64,000 nucleotides of DNA from positions 3,348,001 to 3,412,000 of the forward strand of contig OZ244154.1 in assembly GCA_965216335.1 (NCBI GenBank). The letters run 5' to 3'. Shown here one piece after another: positions 11,001-20,108 of this stretch. The stretch's first letter is position 1. Each line of letters begins with the position of its first letter. The notes beneath the pieces were generated by a model. It saw only the letters and a program-made list of their open reading frames with translations, had not been told where the DNA came from and searched no databases. Source of the DNA: JAHEJE01 sp965216335. GTDB lineage: Bacteria; Pseudomonadota; Alphaproteobacteria; Rhizobiales; Aestuariivirgaceae. The position numbers and the translations under genes are program-made.

Positions 11001-12196
11001 TTGCGGTTTCGGTGCGTGGTCTGGCTGCCGCGCCGTTCGTCGAGGGCAATGCACAGATCGCCAGGGCAACGCTCGGAGATGCCGAGGGCAAGTTCATTGT
11101 CCGCAATGCGACAGGCCGCGTCCTGTTCGACCGGCGCCGCGTCCGCATCGAGAACCTGTCCGGCACCACAGGCCGAAAGGGCCGCGCCCGCGTTAATGGT
11201 GATATTCAGCTTGACGGAGGTCTGACCAGCAATTTGGCCGTGCGCGTCGATGACGGCGTCTATACCGACGGCACCCTGGTTTCAACGATCTTCGATGCGC
11301 GGCTGGTCCTGACGGGTCCGCTGACCACCTCACCGCTGGTCAGGGGCGAGATCAGGCTGAAGGACACCAAGATCACCTTGAGTGAAGTTCCGCCCAGCGC
11401 CCTGCAGCCGCTTGAGGTGCGCCACGCCAGAGCACCCGCGCCCGTTCGGCGTCAGGCACAGTGGCTCAGGGGCCGTGCCGGCGGTGCGGCCAGCAGCATC
11501 CGGCTCGACATCCTTGTCGTTGCCGCTGATCCGATATCGATCAGCGGGCGGGGACTGAATGTCACCCTTGGTGGAAAGCTCAGGCTGACCGGCCCGCTGT
11601 CTGAGCCACGTGCCTCGGGCGCCTTCCGCCTGCGGCGCGGCAGCATGAGCCTTCTCGCCCGCCGGCTGGAGTTTGAAAGCGGTCGGCTGGACTTCTTCAA
11701 CGATCTCGATCCGCGCATCAACCTGGTCGCCGTGTCGCGGCGCACCGACGCAACCATCCGGTTGGTTCTGTCCGGGCGAGCCAGCACGCCTGAGATTTCG
11801 GTTACCGCCTCGCCCGAAATGCCGCAGGAAGAGGCTCTGGCCCGGCTGATCTTCGACCGCTCAATGCTCGAATTGTCGCCGCTGCAGATCGCCCAGCTGG
11901 CGGCGGCGCTCTCCACCCTCAGCGGTGGCGGCGATGGCGGCGGGATCCTCGGCGGGCTGCAGAACGCTCTGGGTCTCGATTGGGTCGAGATTACCGAGAC
12001 GCCGGATGGTGAGACCGCGGTCGGGGTCGGCAAGCGATTGAATGACCGCCTGTCGATCGGCGTCGAACAGACCACCCAGACCAACACCAGCCGGGTCATC
12101 ATCGACCTCGACATCACCAAGAACCTGAAACTGCGCGGCGCCGCCGGCACCGACGGCTCCTCGCGGGCCGGTATATTCTTCGAGAAGGACTACTAA
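8021..12196 (+). CDS. tamB: TamB, inner-membrane-anchored translocation/assembly module protein
   Basis: A 1391-residue protein with one N-terminal membrane anchor (about residues 7-26, LIVLIAVLGATLLGA) followed by a very long beta-rich repetitive region and the conserved C-terminal TamB (DUF490) domain ending RAGIFFEKDY, a family hallmark. It is expected to form a periplasm-spanning hydrophobic groove and contact TamA through its C-terminus. The length is normal for alphaproteobacterial TamB. It starts one base inside the tamA stop codon. Its last 4 bases overlap the 3' end of the convergent oxidoreductase gene. Confidence 0.9.
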   Translation: MRRLILKSAAGLIVLIAVLGATLLGAQEQTAKGLVEGMLQDILSGDGRDVVVEDVSIAVSGDVTARRVEVRDDAGAWLVLEGLNLDWQPLSLLSESLEIDAVTVERIAVSRLPEAGETEVGTPQELSGLTNANITRLEVERLELAEALAGQAAVLRIEGTGRVRQSPPEAAFDIAARRIDGTDGELTARALIDPVSRGLSLELELHEPAGGFAVNLLNIRGTPRVDMAMTADGTLDNWTGAFTLDLDGTRTLNGNATGRDAKTGKRLNVEAAGDLSRLVPVEVGNLLGGSAELVAAAVFKPGGGAANIERIRLGNDALQLRLAGPVDWTGDGSDLSIELRSLSDGALTLYQASGADGPVTASGLNADARITGNMINPKWAFTALAEAIDADAAAAGKLRLDLNGQGVAPATGPVSVAGTLEGELHNGRKDSLPPVITGPLKAELSLRAGQDSKVELTRLDVSAGEIDADARGTLDTGSGAYDIAASARTSSPATGVDSLDRLLAGSVNFSGELSSAGDGTVILKGTKLIAKAVRAELSGSLSATDQDLRFLAAVSDLSRLNDNTEGNVAVSGSVTGTRAAPHLKLTGGGEAISLLDRPLTEPSLVADLTLSRDKPSGTVSFTGRLDGRPVSLNADIASEADGTRVLKRLIARAGDAELSGQLRLPRDESQASGRFTVAVPDLADIAPFLLSEASGSLNGEVVLDHQAGEGRLTASFNGDAIELDDIAAAALTADIRIADPLGAPRPSGTARLDRVRAGGMSFSAIDLDAKETGADSFDVALKAAGSDLSIDAQAAARLTDAVWTIDVNRLSGAAQGIAFRSSAPFQLQRTAAGAVSVSDARLAIGNGQVSARGNVSPDLGLDVVLRSVPLNAFARIASLPGLAGTLDGEARLTGRTSRPDGTFRLAGAGVTFGELRAQGLKPVSFTTRGRLSRGTIDLNGTAKSGGALTSDISGTVVLGPPARLDLRINGRSTGKAFTDRLARDGVRFEGDVRFAVSVRGLAAAPFVEGNAQIARATLGDAEGKFIVRNATGRVLFDRRRVRIENLSGTTGRKGRARVNGDIQLDGGLTSNLAVRVDDGVYTDGTLVSTIFDARLVLTGPLTTSPLVRGEIRLKDTKITLSEVPPSALQPLEVRHARAPAPVRRQAQWLRGRAGGAASSIRLDILVVAADPISISGRGLNVTLGGKLRLTGPLSEPRASGAFRLRRGSMSLLARRLEFESGRLDFFNDLDPRINLVAVSRRTDATIRLVLSGRASTPEISVTASPEMPQEEALARLIFDRSMLELSPLQIAQLAAALSTLSGGGDGGGILGGLQNALGLDWVEITETPDGETAVGVGKRLNDRLSIGVEQTTQTNTSRVIIDLDITKNLKLRGAAGTDGSSRAGIFFEKDY

Positions 12197-14616
12197 TTGC
12201 GCACAAGTACGTTGTGCGGATCATAGGGGCACATCTCGCTGACGGTTGCTGTGTGCCGCGCGCCGGCAATTTCGACGGCCAGCGGCGTTCCGATTGCCGA
12301 GACCGCGGGATCGACATAGCCCATCGCCAGGTTGCACCCGACCCGGTGTCCCCAGGCTGCCGAGGTCACCGTGCCCGCAAGCCGCCCGTCCGGGTAGACG
12401 ATCGAGTCGCCCGGGTGTGCCGGGGCTTCGTCATGATTGATTGTCAGCGCCACAAAGCATCGCCGCGGACCGGCGGCCCGTGCCTGCTCCAGCGCCGCCT
12501 TGCCGATAAAGTCCTTCGACATGTCGACGAACCGTTCAAGCCCGGCTTCGAAGGGGTTGAACTCGGTGATCAGGTCTGCCTTCCAGTGTCGGTAGCCTTT
12601 CTCAAGCCGCATGGACTCAACGGCATAGAGCCCGAATCCGGCAAGTCCAAACGGCTCGCCGGCTGAGCGCAACGCACCATAGGCCATAGCCAGCTGTTCG
12701 TTCGGGACATGCAGCTCAAAGGCCAGCTCGCCGGAAAAGCTCACCGACATTGCGATGGCGTGTGCCGCGCCGATCTGTACGGCGCAAACCCGCAGCCACG
12801 CGAAGGCCTCTCGCGACCAGTCGGTGCGTGGTGCGGCAGCCGCAAGGACATCACGCGACTTCGGCCCGGCGATCACCAGGATGGTGTGCGTGTTGGTGAG
12901 GCTCTTGATGCCGATCGCGCCATCGTCCGGCAGGCGCTCTGCGAGCCAGTCCATGTCGTGATACTCTGCCGCCGCCGCCGAACCGTACCAAACGCGCCCG
13001 TCCGGAAGATTGGCGATCGTCGCCTCGCCCTTGATGTTGCCGTGCTCGTTGAGGAAGTAGCAAAGGCCCACCTTGCCGGAAGCGCGCGGCACCCGCGTAC
13101 ACATGATGCCGTCGAGCCAGTCGTGCACGCCGGCACCGGTGATTTCATAGCGGTTGAAGCCGGAAACCTCGGCGACCCCGGCCCGCTCCCGCATTGCCTT
13201 CACCTCGCCGGCAACGATGTCGAATGTGTTGTTGAACCGGAAGCCGTGCTGCTCGGCGAAGTCCGGCGTCGGTTTGAAATAGGCCACCCGTTCCCATCCG
13301 TTGACAACCCCGAAGGCAGCCCCTTCCTGCTTCAGCGCGTGATAGAGCGGCGTCGTCTTGGCCGGCCGTCCCGCTGGCCGGTGCTCGTGCGGCATGTGGA
13401 ACCGGAACTCGTTCTGGTAGTCCTCGATGGCCTTGAGTGCGGTGAACTGGGTCGTTGCATGTGCCGTGAAGCGGCGCGGATCGAGGCACCAGGTGTCCCA
13501 TTCGCTCTCGCCATGCACGATGATCTCGGCCAGCACCTTGCCGTGCCCGCCACCTTCGCCGACGCCGGCCCTGAGGCCGGTGATCGCATAGGCGTTGCGC
13601 AATCCCGGCAACTTGCCGACCAGCGGCATGCCGTCGGCGGAATAGGTGATCGGGCCATTGATGATGGTGTGGATGCCGGTGCGGGTCAGGCACGGCATGC
13701 GTTCGAACACCCGCTCCATGTTGTCCAGGCAGCGGTCGAGGTCGTCCGGGCACAGGGCGTTTGTGAAATCCGGATCGATGCCGTCGAGCCCCCAGGTCTT
13801 GCAGCCCTGTTCGTATATGCCGACCAGCAGCCCGTGCTTTTCCTGACGCGAATAGAAGTCGTCGATCGGATCGCGCAGCAGCGGCACGCGATGGTCGAGC
13901 GCCTCGATCTCTGGAATCGGCTCGGTCAGAAAGTACTGATGCTCCATCGACACCACCGGCAGTTCGATGCCCATCATCGCGCCGATCTCGTTGCACCGGT
14001 AGCCGCCGGCGTTGACGACGATCTCGCAAGCGATGTCGCCCTTGCTCGTCTCGACGATCCACTCCCCGTTCGGCTTTTGCCTAAGACCGGTGACCGGCGT
14101 GTGCCGGTAGACCTGCGCCCCGGCCTTGCGGGCACGGCGGGCCAGAGCCTGGCACAGTTGCGCCGGATCGATATCGCCGTCGAGCGGGTCCCACAATCCG
14201 CCCGCCAGGCCATGCGTCTCGATCAGCGGATGCCGGCGGGCGCATTCCTCAGCATCGATGACCTCGAAGTCGACGCCCATGCCCTTGGCCATCGAGGTGA
14301 AGTGGTGGTAGCCGTCGAGATGATCCTCGTTAGCGGCCAGCCGGATGCCGCCGTCGCCGTGGTGATAGTTGATCGGGTAATCGTCGTCCGCCGCCAGCTC
14401 TTCATAAAGCCGGATGGAATGCGACTTCAGGCCGACCATGGTCTGGACGGGGCCGAAATTCGTCACCTGTGCCGCCGAGTGCCAGGTCGTGCCGGAGGTC
14501 AGTTCATCGCGCTCCAGCAGCACGACATCGCTCCAGCCCTCCCGGGTCAGATGATACAGCGCACTGCACCCGGCAATGCCGCCGCCGATGATAACGACAC
14601 GCGCTTGGGTCTTCAC
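12193..14616 (-). CDS. FAD-dependent oxidoreductase with GcvT domain (dimethylglycine/sarcosine dehydrogenase-like)
   Basis: 807 residues in the order DAO-type FAD domain (about 1-370), FAO_M linker domain (about 375-430), and GcvT N- and C-terminal folate domains (about 440-800). The nucleotide-binding GGGIAG lies at residues 11-16. TSGTTWHSA near 40-50 holds the histidine that carries covalent FAD in dimethylglycine dehydrogenase. A GTG start at 14616 follows GGAAGG about 8 bases upstream. The predicted reaction is oxidative demethylation of an N-methyl amine with transfer of the one-carbon unit to tetrahydrofolate. It is divergent from an MttB-family gene, so the two may act on the same methylated amine. 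This coupling is inferred from position only. Confidence 0.85.
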   Translation of the reverse strand: MKTQARVVIIGGGIAGCSALYHLTREGWSDVVLLERDELTSGTTWHSAAQVTNFGPVQTMVGLKSHSIRLYEELAADDDYPINYHHGDGGIRLAANEDHLDGYHHFTSMAKGMGVDFEVIDAEECARRHPLIETHGLAGGLWDPLDGDIDPAQLCQALARRARKAGAQVYRHTPVTGLRQKPNGEWIVETSKGDIACEIVVNAGGYRCNEIGAMMGIELPVVSMEHQYFLTEPIPEIEALDHRVPLLRDPIDDFYSRQEKHGLLVGIYEQGCKTWGLDGIDPDFTNALCPDDLDRCLDNMERVFERMPCLTRTGIHTIINGPITYSADGMPLVGKLPGLRNAYAITGLRAGVGEGGGHGKVLAEIIVHGESEWDTWCLDPRRFTAHATTQFTALKAIEDYQNEFRFHMPHEHRPAGRPAKTTPLYHALKQEGAAFGVVNGWERVAYFKPTPDFAEQHGFRFNNTFDIVAGEVKAMRERAGVAEVSGFNRYEITGAGVHDWLDGIMCTRVPRASGKVGLCYFLNEHGNIKGEATIANLPDGRVWYGSAAAAEYHDMDWLAERLPDDGAIGIKSLTNTHTILVIAGPKSRDVLAAAAPRTDWSREAFAWLRVCAVQIGAAHAIAMSVSFSGELAFELHVPNEQLAMAYGALRSAGEPFGLAGFGLYAVESMRLEKGYRHWKADLITEFNPFEAGLERFVDMSKDFIGKAALEQARAAGPRRCFVALTINHDEAPAHPGDSIVYPDGRLAGTVTSAAWGHRVGCNLAMGYVDPAVSAIGTPLAVEIAGARHTATVSEMCPYDPHNVLVRN

Positions 14617-14881
14617 TGGTGAGGCCTTCCTGTTCGCAAACCAATGGATGACTGTAGGAACGAGGCGGCTTCGACTTCAAGCCAAGTTGATGCGAGCAAA
14701 CGACATGAACCGCCTGCAATGCGTTTCCCCGCCGCACCGGGCTTCCCACAATGTATTGTTTTGAATAAGGTATTTTGCGCCTTGTGCCGAGGTTCGGAAA
14801 ACTGAAACGCCCTTGTCGATTGTTGCGAACGCCGCAAATTTGCATCCCTGCTCCGGCATCCGGTGGGTTACAGTTGCAGCC

Positions 14882-16432
14882 ATGACGCAACGCCCACGCA
14901 CTTCGCGCCGCGCCGGACGCAGCGCCCGGATCGCCGCCAGAGCCGATAAATCGGCGGTGCCCAATCTCAGTGGCCCCGGCCAGTTGGGAGGCCATTTCCG
15001 GCCGCTGACGGACCGCGATGTCGAGCGCATCCACCGGGCCGCTCTGCGCATCCTGGCCGAGATCGGCATGGCCGAAGTTCCGGATGTCGTTCGCGATACC
15101 GCGCTGGCCAAAGGTTGCAGCCTCAACGATGCCGGCCGGTTGTGCTTTCCGGCCACTTTCGTCGAGGACATCGTCGCAGGTGCGCCGAAGACCTTTACCC
15201 TGCATGGCCAGACGCCGGACCGCGATTTCGAGATCGGTGGCGACCGGGTCTACTTCGGCACCGGCGGCGCCGCCGTTCAGGTGCTCGACCGCGAAACCGG
15301 CAGCTACCGCGCCTCGACCCTTAAGGACCTTTACGATCTGGCCCGCATGGCCGACGGCCTCGACAACGTCACCTGGTTCACCCGCTGCTGCGTGGCAACC
15401 GATGTTCCAAATCCGGCCGATCTCGACATCAACACGGCCTATGCCATCGCCTCTGGTACGACCAAGCACATTGGAACAAGTTTCTTTGTTGGCGACAACG
15501 TCCACCCCGCCGTTGAAATGTTCGACACCATCCTCGGTGGCGAAGGCGCCTTCGCCAAGCGGCCGTTCTGCAAGGCGCACATATCGCCGGTGGTCTCGCC
15601 GCTGCGCTACGGCGAGGATGCGGTATCGGTGGTGCTGGCATGTGTTGAGCACAACATGCCGATCAATGCCATCATCGCCGCCCAGGCCGGCGCCACCGCC
15701 CCGGCGACGCTGGCCGCCATGCTGGCCCAGACCACGGCGGAAACCCTGGCCGGCCTCATTCTGGTCAACCTGTTCGCGCCCGGCCATCCGGTGATCTTCT
15801 CCAATTGGCCGTTCGTCATCGACCTGCGCACCGGCGCGTTCACCGGCGGCGGCGGCGAGATCGCCGTGCTCAACGCCGCCTCTGCCCAGGTGTCGAAATT
15901 CTACGGCCTTCCGACCGGCGTCGCCTCGTCGATGACCGATTCGAAACTGATCGATGCCCAGGCCGGGTTCGAAAAGGGTCTGACCTCGTTGGCCGCCGGA
16001 CTGGCCGGGGCCAACATGGTCTATGAGTCTGCCGGCATGATGGCCAGCCTGATGGGCACCTCGCTCGATGCCTTCCTGGTCGACAACGAGATGCTATCCT
16101 TCGTCCAGCGCATCATGCGCGGTGTCGAGGTCAGCGACGAACTGCTCGGCTTCGAGACCATCCGCGATGCGGTTTACGGTGACGGCCACTTCCTTGGTCA
16201 TGATCAGACCATCGCCGCCATGGAGCGTGATTACGTCTATCCCGAGATCAGCGACCGCAACACCATCAGCGGCTGGCAGGAAGACGGAGCAACCGACATG
16301 GCAGCGCGCGCGCACGCCAAGGCCGATATCATCCTGGCGCGGCATTTCCCTGGCCATGTCTCTGACAGCACCGATGCCGCCTTGCGCGGCAGGTTCAATG
16401 TTCTTCTACCGCGTGAAGCGATGCGGCCATAG
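14882..16432 (+). CDS. MttB-family (trimethylamine methyltransferase-like) corrinoid-dependent methyltransferase, non-pyrrolysine
   Basis: A 516-residue TIM-barrel protein of the MttB superfamily, recognisable by segments such as GLPTGVASSMTDSK and AGANMVYESAGMM. The family transfers a methyl group from a quaternary or tertiary amine to a corrinoid protein. The frame runs from start to stop without an internal TAG, so it is not a pyrrolysine enzyme. Non-Pyl members include glycine betaine, proline betaine and carnitine demethylases. ATG at 14882 is preferred over an upstream TTG at 14813. The first 30 residues are Arg-rich. No cognate corrinoid protein or reactivase is in the window. The 3' end overlaps the convergent lysR gene by 38 bases. 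Confidence 0.85.
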   Translation: MTQRPRTSRRAGRSARIAARADKSAVPNLSGPGQLGGHFRPLTDRDVERIHRAALRILAEIGMAEVPDVVRDTALAKGCSLNDAGRLCFPATFVEDIVAGAPKTFTLHGQTPDRDFEIGGDRVYFGTGGAAVQVLDRETGSYRASTLKDLYDLARMADGLDNVTWFTRCCVATDVPNPADLDINTAYAIASGTTKHIGTSFFVGDNVHPAVEMFDTILGGEGAFAKRPFCKAHISPVVSPLRYGEDAVSVVLACVEHNMPINAIIAAQAGATAPATLAAMLAQTTAETLAGLILVNLFAPGHPVIFSNWPFVIDLRTGAFTGGGGEIAVLNAASAQVSKFYGLPTGVASSMTDSKLIDAQAGFEKGLTSLAAGLAGANMVYESAGMMASLMGTSLDAFLVDNEMLSFVQRIMRGVEVSDELLGFETIRDAVYGDGHFLGHDQTIAAMERDYVYPEISDRNTISGWQEDGATDMAARAHAKADIILARHFPGHVSDSTDAALRGRFNVLLPREAMRP

Positions 16433-17414
16433 GCTCGCCCGGCCGGTCTGACGGTGCAAGTTTGATCATCTTTCTCAACCAGGCTTGATCGCCGGGGATC
16501 TGACCGAGGAGCCGCGCCGCGATCAGGTTGCGGCACATCTGTGCCATTTGCGCCGGCAGTTGTCCCAGCTCGTTGCGCCGCGCGCTGAGCGATACGGTTC
16601 TGTACAGGGCCACCATGGGCATCGGCGTGACATCGACAAGGCCGTGGAAGCGCCGGCAGTCGAGGTAGCTCAAAGGTGCTGTCAACGCCCAGCCGCCACT
16701 GTTGCTGACCATTGCCATGACAGAGTGCGATGAGTCGAACTGGTGATGCTGCGCAGGGAATAGGCGCAGCCGCCTGAGGTGTTGCTCGATCATCCGCCCC
16801 ATCGGCATGCGTGCCGCATAACGCACCAGCGGAGCGCGCATCAGCGTTTGCAGAATGTCGGCATCCGGTTGAACCAGGCCCTTCGCCGTGACCAGCACAA
16901 AGCATTCGCGCAACAGCACGTGGCGCTCGCACCATTCTTCCGGTTCGCCGTCGTCGGCCGCTACGGTGATGTCCGCCGCCCGGTTCCGTAACGCCGCGAG
17001 ATGTTCGTCCGACCGCCCGGACCAGGCTTCGAACGCACATTGCGGGTAGCGGCTGCTCAACTCCGCCACCAGATCCGGCGTCAGGGTCGCATCGAGGTCG
17101 TCGATCATCGCCAGGCGCAACCGCGGCAGGGCCGCGAGTTGCAGCTCCATCAGCTTGGCCCGCGCCCGGCTGATTTCATCGAGGATCGATTGGGCATGGC
17201 CTTGAAACAGTACTCCGGCCGGCGTCAGCGCGATGGGCCGCTGGGCCCGGTCGAGCAGTTGCGTGCCTAGTGCTCTTTCCAGATTGGTGATCTGCTGCGA
17301 CACGGTCGAGGTGCTGGTCTGCAGCCGCATCGCCGCAGCCGACAGCGTCCCCGTTTCGCTCGCCGCGAGGAACACCTCAAGCGCCCGCAGCGTGATCTTG
17401 CCGGCGCTCTGCAC
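16395..17414 (-). CDS. LysR-family transcriptional regulator
   Basis: 339 residues with an N-terminal winged helix-turn-helix (about residues 8-66, including STSTVSQQITNLERALG and the family LLDRAQRPIALTPAG stretch) and a C-terminal LysR substrate-binding domain. The start is a GTG at 17414, 12 bp after the class II aldolase stop, so the two are probably co-transcribed. Its location between two mttB genes suggests control of this methylated-amine or one-carbon locus, probably by sensing a pathway compound. The ligand and operator are not visible. Confidence 0.88.
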   Translation of the reverse strand: MQSAGKITLRALEVFLAASETGTLSAAAMRLQTSTSTVSQQITNLERALGTQLLDRAQRPIALTPAGVLFQGHAQSILDEISRARAKLMELQLAALPRLRLAMIDDLDATLTPDLVAELSSRYPQCAFEAWSGRSDEHLAALRNRAADITVAADDGEPEEWCERHVLLRECFVLVTAKGLVQPDADILQTLMRAPLVRYAARMPMGRMIEQHLRRLRLFPAQHHQFDSSHSVMAMVSNSGGWALTAPLSYLDCRRFHGLVDVTPMPMVALYRTVSLSARRNELGQLPAQMAQMCRNLIAARLLGQIPGDQAWLRKMIKLAPSDRPGEPMAASLHAVEEH

Positions 17415-17426
17415 GGAAATCAGACT

Positions 17427-18191
17427 CTAACTGGCATAGTCTGCGCCGTCCTCATCGAGGATGGCCTTCAGCTCGCTGAGATGTCGCCCGGACTGGTCCG
17501 GATACTCCTCCAGCTCGCGCGCCGTCTTTTCCGCGATATCGTCGGACAGCACGCGCAGCGCCTGACCGGTTTGCAGGGCGCGGATGTAGGTTTCTGCGGC
17601 CCGTTCGAAATAATAGAGGCGGTTGAACGTGTCTGCGACCGTGTCGCCGGTGACCATGACGCCGTGATTGCCCATGATCATGACTTTCTTCTTCGGATCG
17701 CACAGCAGTTCCGCGCAGCGCTCGCCTTCCGACTCGAACGCAAGCCCGCCGAACTCTTCATCGATGACATAGCGATTGTAGAAAGTCGCCGTGTTCTGGT
17801 CGATCGGCGGGAGGTTTGAATCCGCAAGCGCGGCCAATACCGTCGCAAAGATCGAGTGGACATGCATGGCGCAGCGTGCATGCGGGCAGTGCCGGTGGAT
17901 TGATCCGTGCAGGCCCCAGGCGGTCGGATCCGGCGCTCCGGGACGCTCCAGTGTGGACTTGTCGTTGGCGTCGAGCAGCAGGAGGTCGGAGGCCCGGATG
18001 CGTGAAAAGTGCATCTGGTTCGGATTCATCAGGAATTGCGTTCCGTCCTCGTTGACCGACAACGAGAAGTGGTTGGCCACGCCTTCATGCATGTTGAGCC
18101 GCGCCGTCCAGCGGAAGGCTGCGGCCAGATCGACCCGCTCCTGCCAGAACTGCATGTTCGACTGTTCAACCGGTCTTGCTAAAGCCACCAT
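17427..18191 (-). CDS. Class II aldolase/adducin-family protein
   Basis: 254 residues of the class II aldolase/adducin fold. Zinc-binding histidines are seen in MHVHS (near residue 96) and in MGNHGVMVTGDT (near 170), as in fuculose-phosphate aldolases and related decarboxylases. A good ribosome site (GAGGAGA) precedes the ATG at 18191 by about 7 bases. The family cleaves or decarboxylates small hydroxy- or keto-acids, but the substrate is not predictable. It leads a two-gene unit with the lysR gene and is divergent from the second mttB gene, so a role in the same catabolic locus is likely. Confidence 0.85.
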   Translation of the reverse strand: MVALARPVEQSNMQFWQERVDLAAAFRWTARLNMHEGVANHFSLSVNEDGTQFLMNPNQMHFSRIRASDLLLLDANDKSTLERPGAPDPTAWGLHGSIHRHCPHARCAMHVHSIFATVLAALADSNLPPIDQNTATFYNRYVIDEEFGGLAFESEGERCAELLCDPKKKVMIMGNHGVMVTGDTVADTFNRLYYFERAAETYIRALQTGQALRVLSDDIAEKTARELEEYPDQSGRHLSELKAILDEDGADYAS

Positions 18192-18495
18192 GATGTATCT
18201 CCTCTGGGCTCATTGCGCGGGTCGTTCGGACTACACTGGAGTCCGGACCGCAGTTTGATCCTATTTTGCTTCGCGGCTCAAGCATCTTTGTGTGCGCCTG
18301 GCTGCTGTCCCGGATGCACCGGCTGATAGAGGCAGCAGATGTATCGGGGCTTGCGCGAATTGAAGTCCGAAGGGATCGTTCAAGTCGCATTTTTCACTAT
18401 GATGGCCGCAGGAGTGTCAGGCGCGGAACGCAGACAACAGCTACAGTTCTCAACAGTCAGGCCGAAACGCTTGGCAACGGAAAAGGGCGAGACGA
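18192..18495. other. Intergenic control region between class II aldolase and second mttB gene
   Basis: About 300 bp between divergent genes, with no convincing open frame. It should hold the promoters of both units and probably the binding sites of the neighbouring LysR regulator. I could not identify a clear T-N11-A site or a consensus promoter by eye. Confidence 0.35.
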
Positions 18496-20019
18496 ATGAA
18501 CACCCGCAGAGCACGCAGATCGGGAAGGCCGAACAGGGGCGAACGCCCGGCGGTGGCGTCACCTGCTTACATCACGCGCCGGATTCCATACTATGAGTAT
18601 CTCAACGAAGACGGTCTGGTCCGATTGGAAGACCAGGCCGACTGGCTGATCCAGGAGGTCGGTCTGGAGTTCCGGGAAGACCCGGAGGCACTCAGGCAGT
18701 GGACGCAGGCCGGCGCCGATGTCGATGGCACCCGGGTGCGCGCCCCGCGCGGCATGATCCGCGACTTGTGCCGTACCGCGCCTGCCGAGTTCACTCAGGT
18801 GGCCCGCAATCCGGCCCGCACTGTCCGCATCGGCGGCAACAATCAGGTGTTCGCGCCGATCTATGGCCCGCCCTTCGTGCGCGATCTCGAAGGTGGCCGG
18901 CGCTATGGTTCGATTGCAGACTTCGAAAAGTTGGTCAAGCTGACATACATGCTGCCGCACCTGCACCATGGCGGGTTTGTCACCTGCGAGCCGTGTGACC
19001 TCCCGGTGTCCAAGCGCCACCTGGACATGCTCTATACTCACATGCGCTGGAGCGACAAGGCGCATCTCGGCGCGATCACCGAAAAGAGCCGGGCCCAGGA
19101 CAGCGTCGACATGGCACGCATCCTCCACGGACCCGAGGTGTTTGACAGCAACTGCGTCATCATGGGCAACGTCAACACCAACTCACCGCTGCTGGTCGAT
19201 AGGGTGGTGACCGAAGCCATCCGGGTCTACTGCGGGTCGGGGCAGGGCATCATTGTCGCGCCGTTCATCCTGGCCGGCGCCATGGGGCCGGTTTCCACCG
19301 CGGCATCGCTGGCTCAGGCTCTGGCCGAAGCGATGATGTGCTGCGCCTACAGCCAGATCGTGCGGCCCGGCGCACCATTTGTGCTTGGCAACTTTCTGTC
19401 CTCGATGAGCCTGAAGTCCGGCGCGCCGACCTTCGGCATGCCCGAACCGGTGATCTCCAACTACGTCATCGGGCAACTGGCCCGCCGCCTCGATGTTCCC
19501 CTGCGCTGCGGCGGCGCGCTGACCGCCTCCAAGACCGCCGATGCCCAGGCGGCCTACGAAAGTGCCGACTCGATGCACTCCACCGCACTCGCCGGAGCGC
19601 ACTTCGTGCTGCACGCCGCCGGCTGGCTGGAAGGTGCGCTGAGTGCCGGTTTTGAAAAGCTCGTCATGGATGCCGACCGCCTGGGCGGTTACGCAAAGAT
19701 GCTGGGCGGCATGCCCGACGACGACAACGCCATGGCCCGCGATGCCTACGCCGAAGTTGAACCGGCCGGCCATTTCCTCGGCTGCGGCCACACCATGCGC
19801 AACTACCAGGATGCCTTCTACGAACCCGTCCTGTCCGACAGCGAGAACGTCGAGAGCTGGGAGGAACGCGGCAGCAAGGATATGGAGCGCCGCGCCTATG
19901 AACGCTGGAATCAGTTGCTCAAGGACTATCAGGCCCCGGCCATCGATCCGGCAACCGATGAGGCACTCAAGGAGTTCGTCGAACGCCGCAAGCGCGCATT
20001 GCCGGATGCCTGGTACTGA
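18496..20019 (+). CDS. Second MttB-family methyltransferase, non-pyrrolysine
   Basis: A 507-residue member of the same trimethylamine methyltransferase superfamily as 14882-16432 but clearly divergent from it. Family features include the C-terminal half segment GMPEPVISNYVIGQLARRLDVPLRCGG written in pieces around residues 315-340, and the FLGCGHTMRNYQDAFYEP stretch near 432. No in-frame TAG occurs. ATG at 18496 follows an AAGGG-like ribosome site. It probably demethylates a different methylated amine or betaine, using a corrinoid protein encoded elsewhere. It is divergent from the aldolase-lysR unit. Confidence 0.85.
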   Translation: MNTRRARRSGRPNRGERPAVASPAYITRRIPYYEYLNEDGLVRLEDQADWLIQEVGLEFREDPEALRQWTQAGADVDGTRVRAPRGMIRDLCRTAPAEFTQVARNPARTVRIGGNNQVFAPIYGPPFVRDLEGGRRYGSIADFEKLVKLTYMLPHLHHGGFVTCEPCDLPVSKRHLDMLYTHMRWSDKAHLGAITEKSRAQDSVDMARILHGPEVFDSNCVIMGNVNTNSPLLVDRVVTEAIRVYCGSGQGIIVAPFILAGAMGPVSTAASLAQALAEAMMCCAYSQIVRPGAPFVLGNFLSSMSLKSGAPTFGMPEPVISNYVIGQLARRLDVPLRCGGALTASKTADAQAAYESADSMHSTALAGAHFVLHAAGWLEGALSAGFEKLVMDADRLGGYAKMLGGMPDDDNAMARDAYAEVEPAGHFLGCGHTMRNYQDAFYEPVLSDSENVESWEERGSKDMERRAYERWNQLLKDYQAPAIDPATDEALKEFVERRKRALPDAWY

Positions 20020-20108
20020 CACCGGCGGTCTTCAGAGAGCCCCCATTTGGCCGACGGCGGTTTGCCGCCGGGTCGTGAGTCAGTCTTGCGGGACGCCACC
20101 ACCGGTCA

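Noticed and set aside
12709..14622. A 637-codon plus-strand frame over the FAD/GcvT oxidoreductase
   Set aside because: The minus-strand protein has cofactor motifs and a ribosome site; the plus frame is a shadow.
14882..20019. Pyrrolysine-containing MttB
   Set aside because: Both mttB frames run through without an in-frame TAG, and no pylT or pyl genes are visible.
20038..20085. Terminator after the second mttB gene
   Set aside because: A short CGGCGG/CCGCCG stem is present but without a T tract or good loop context, so support is too weak.
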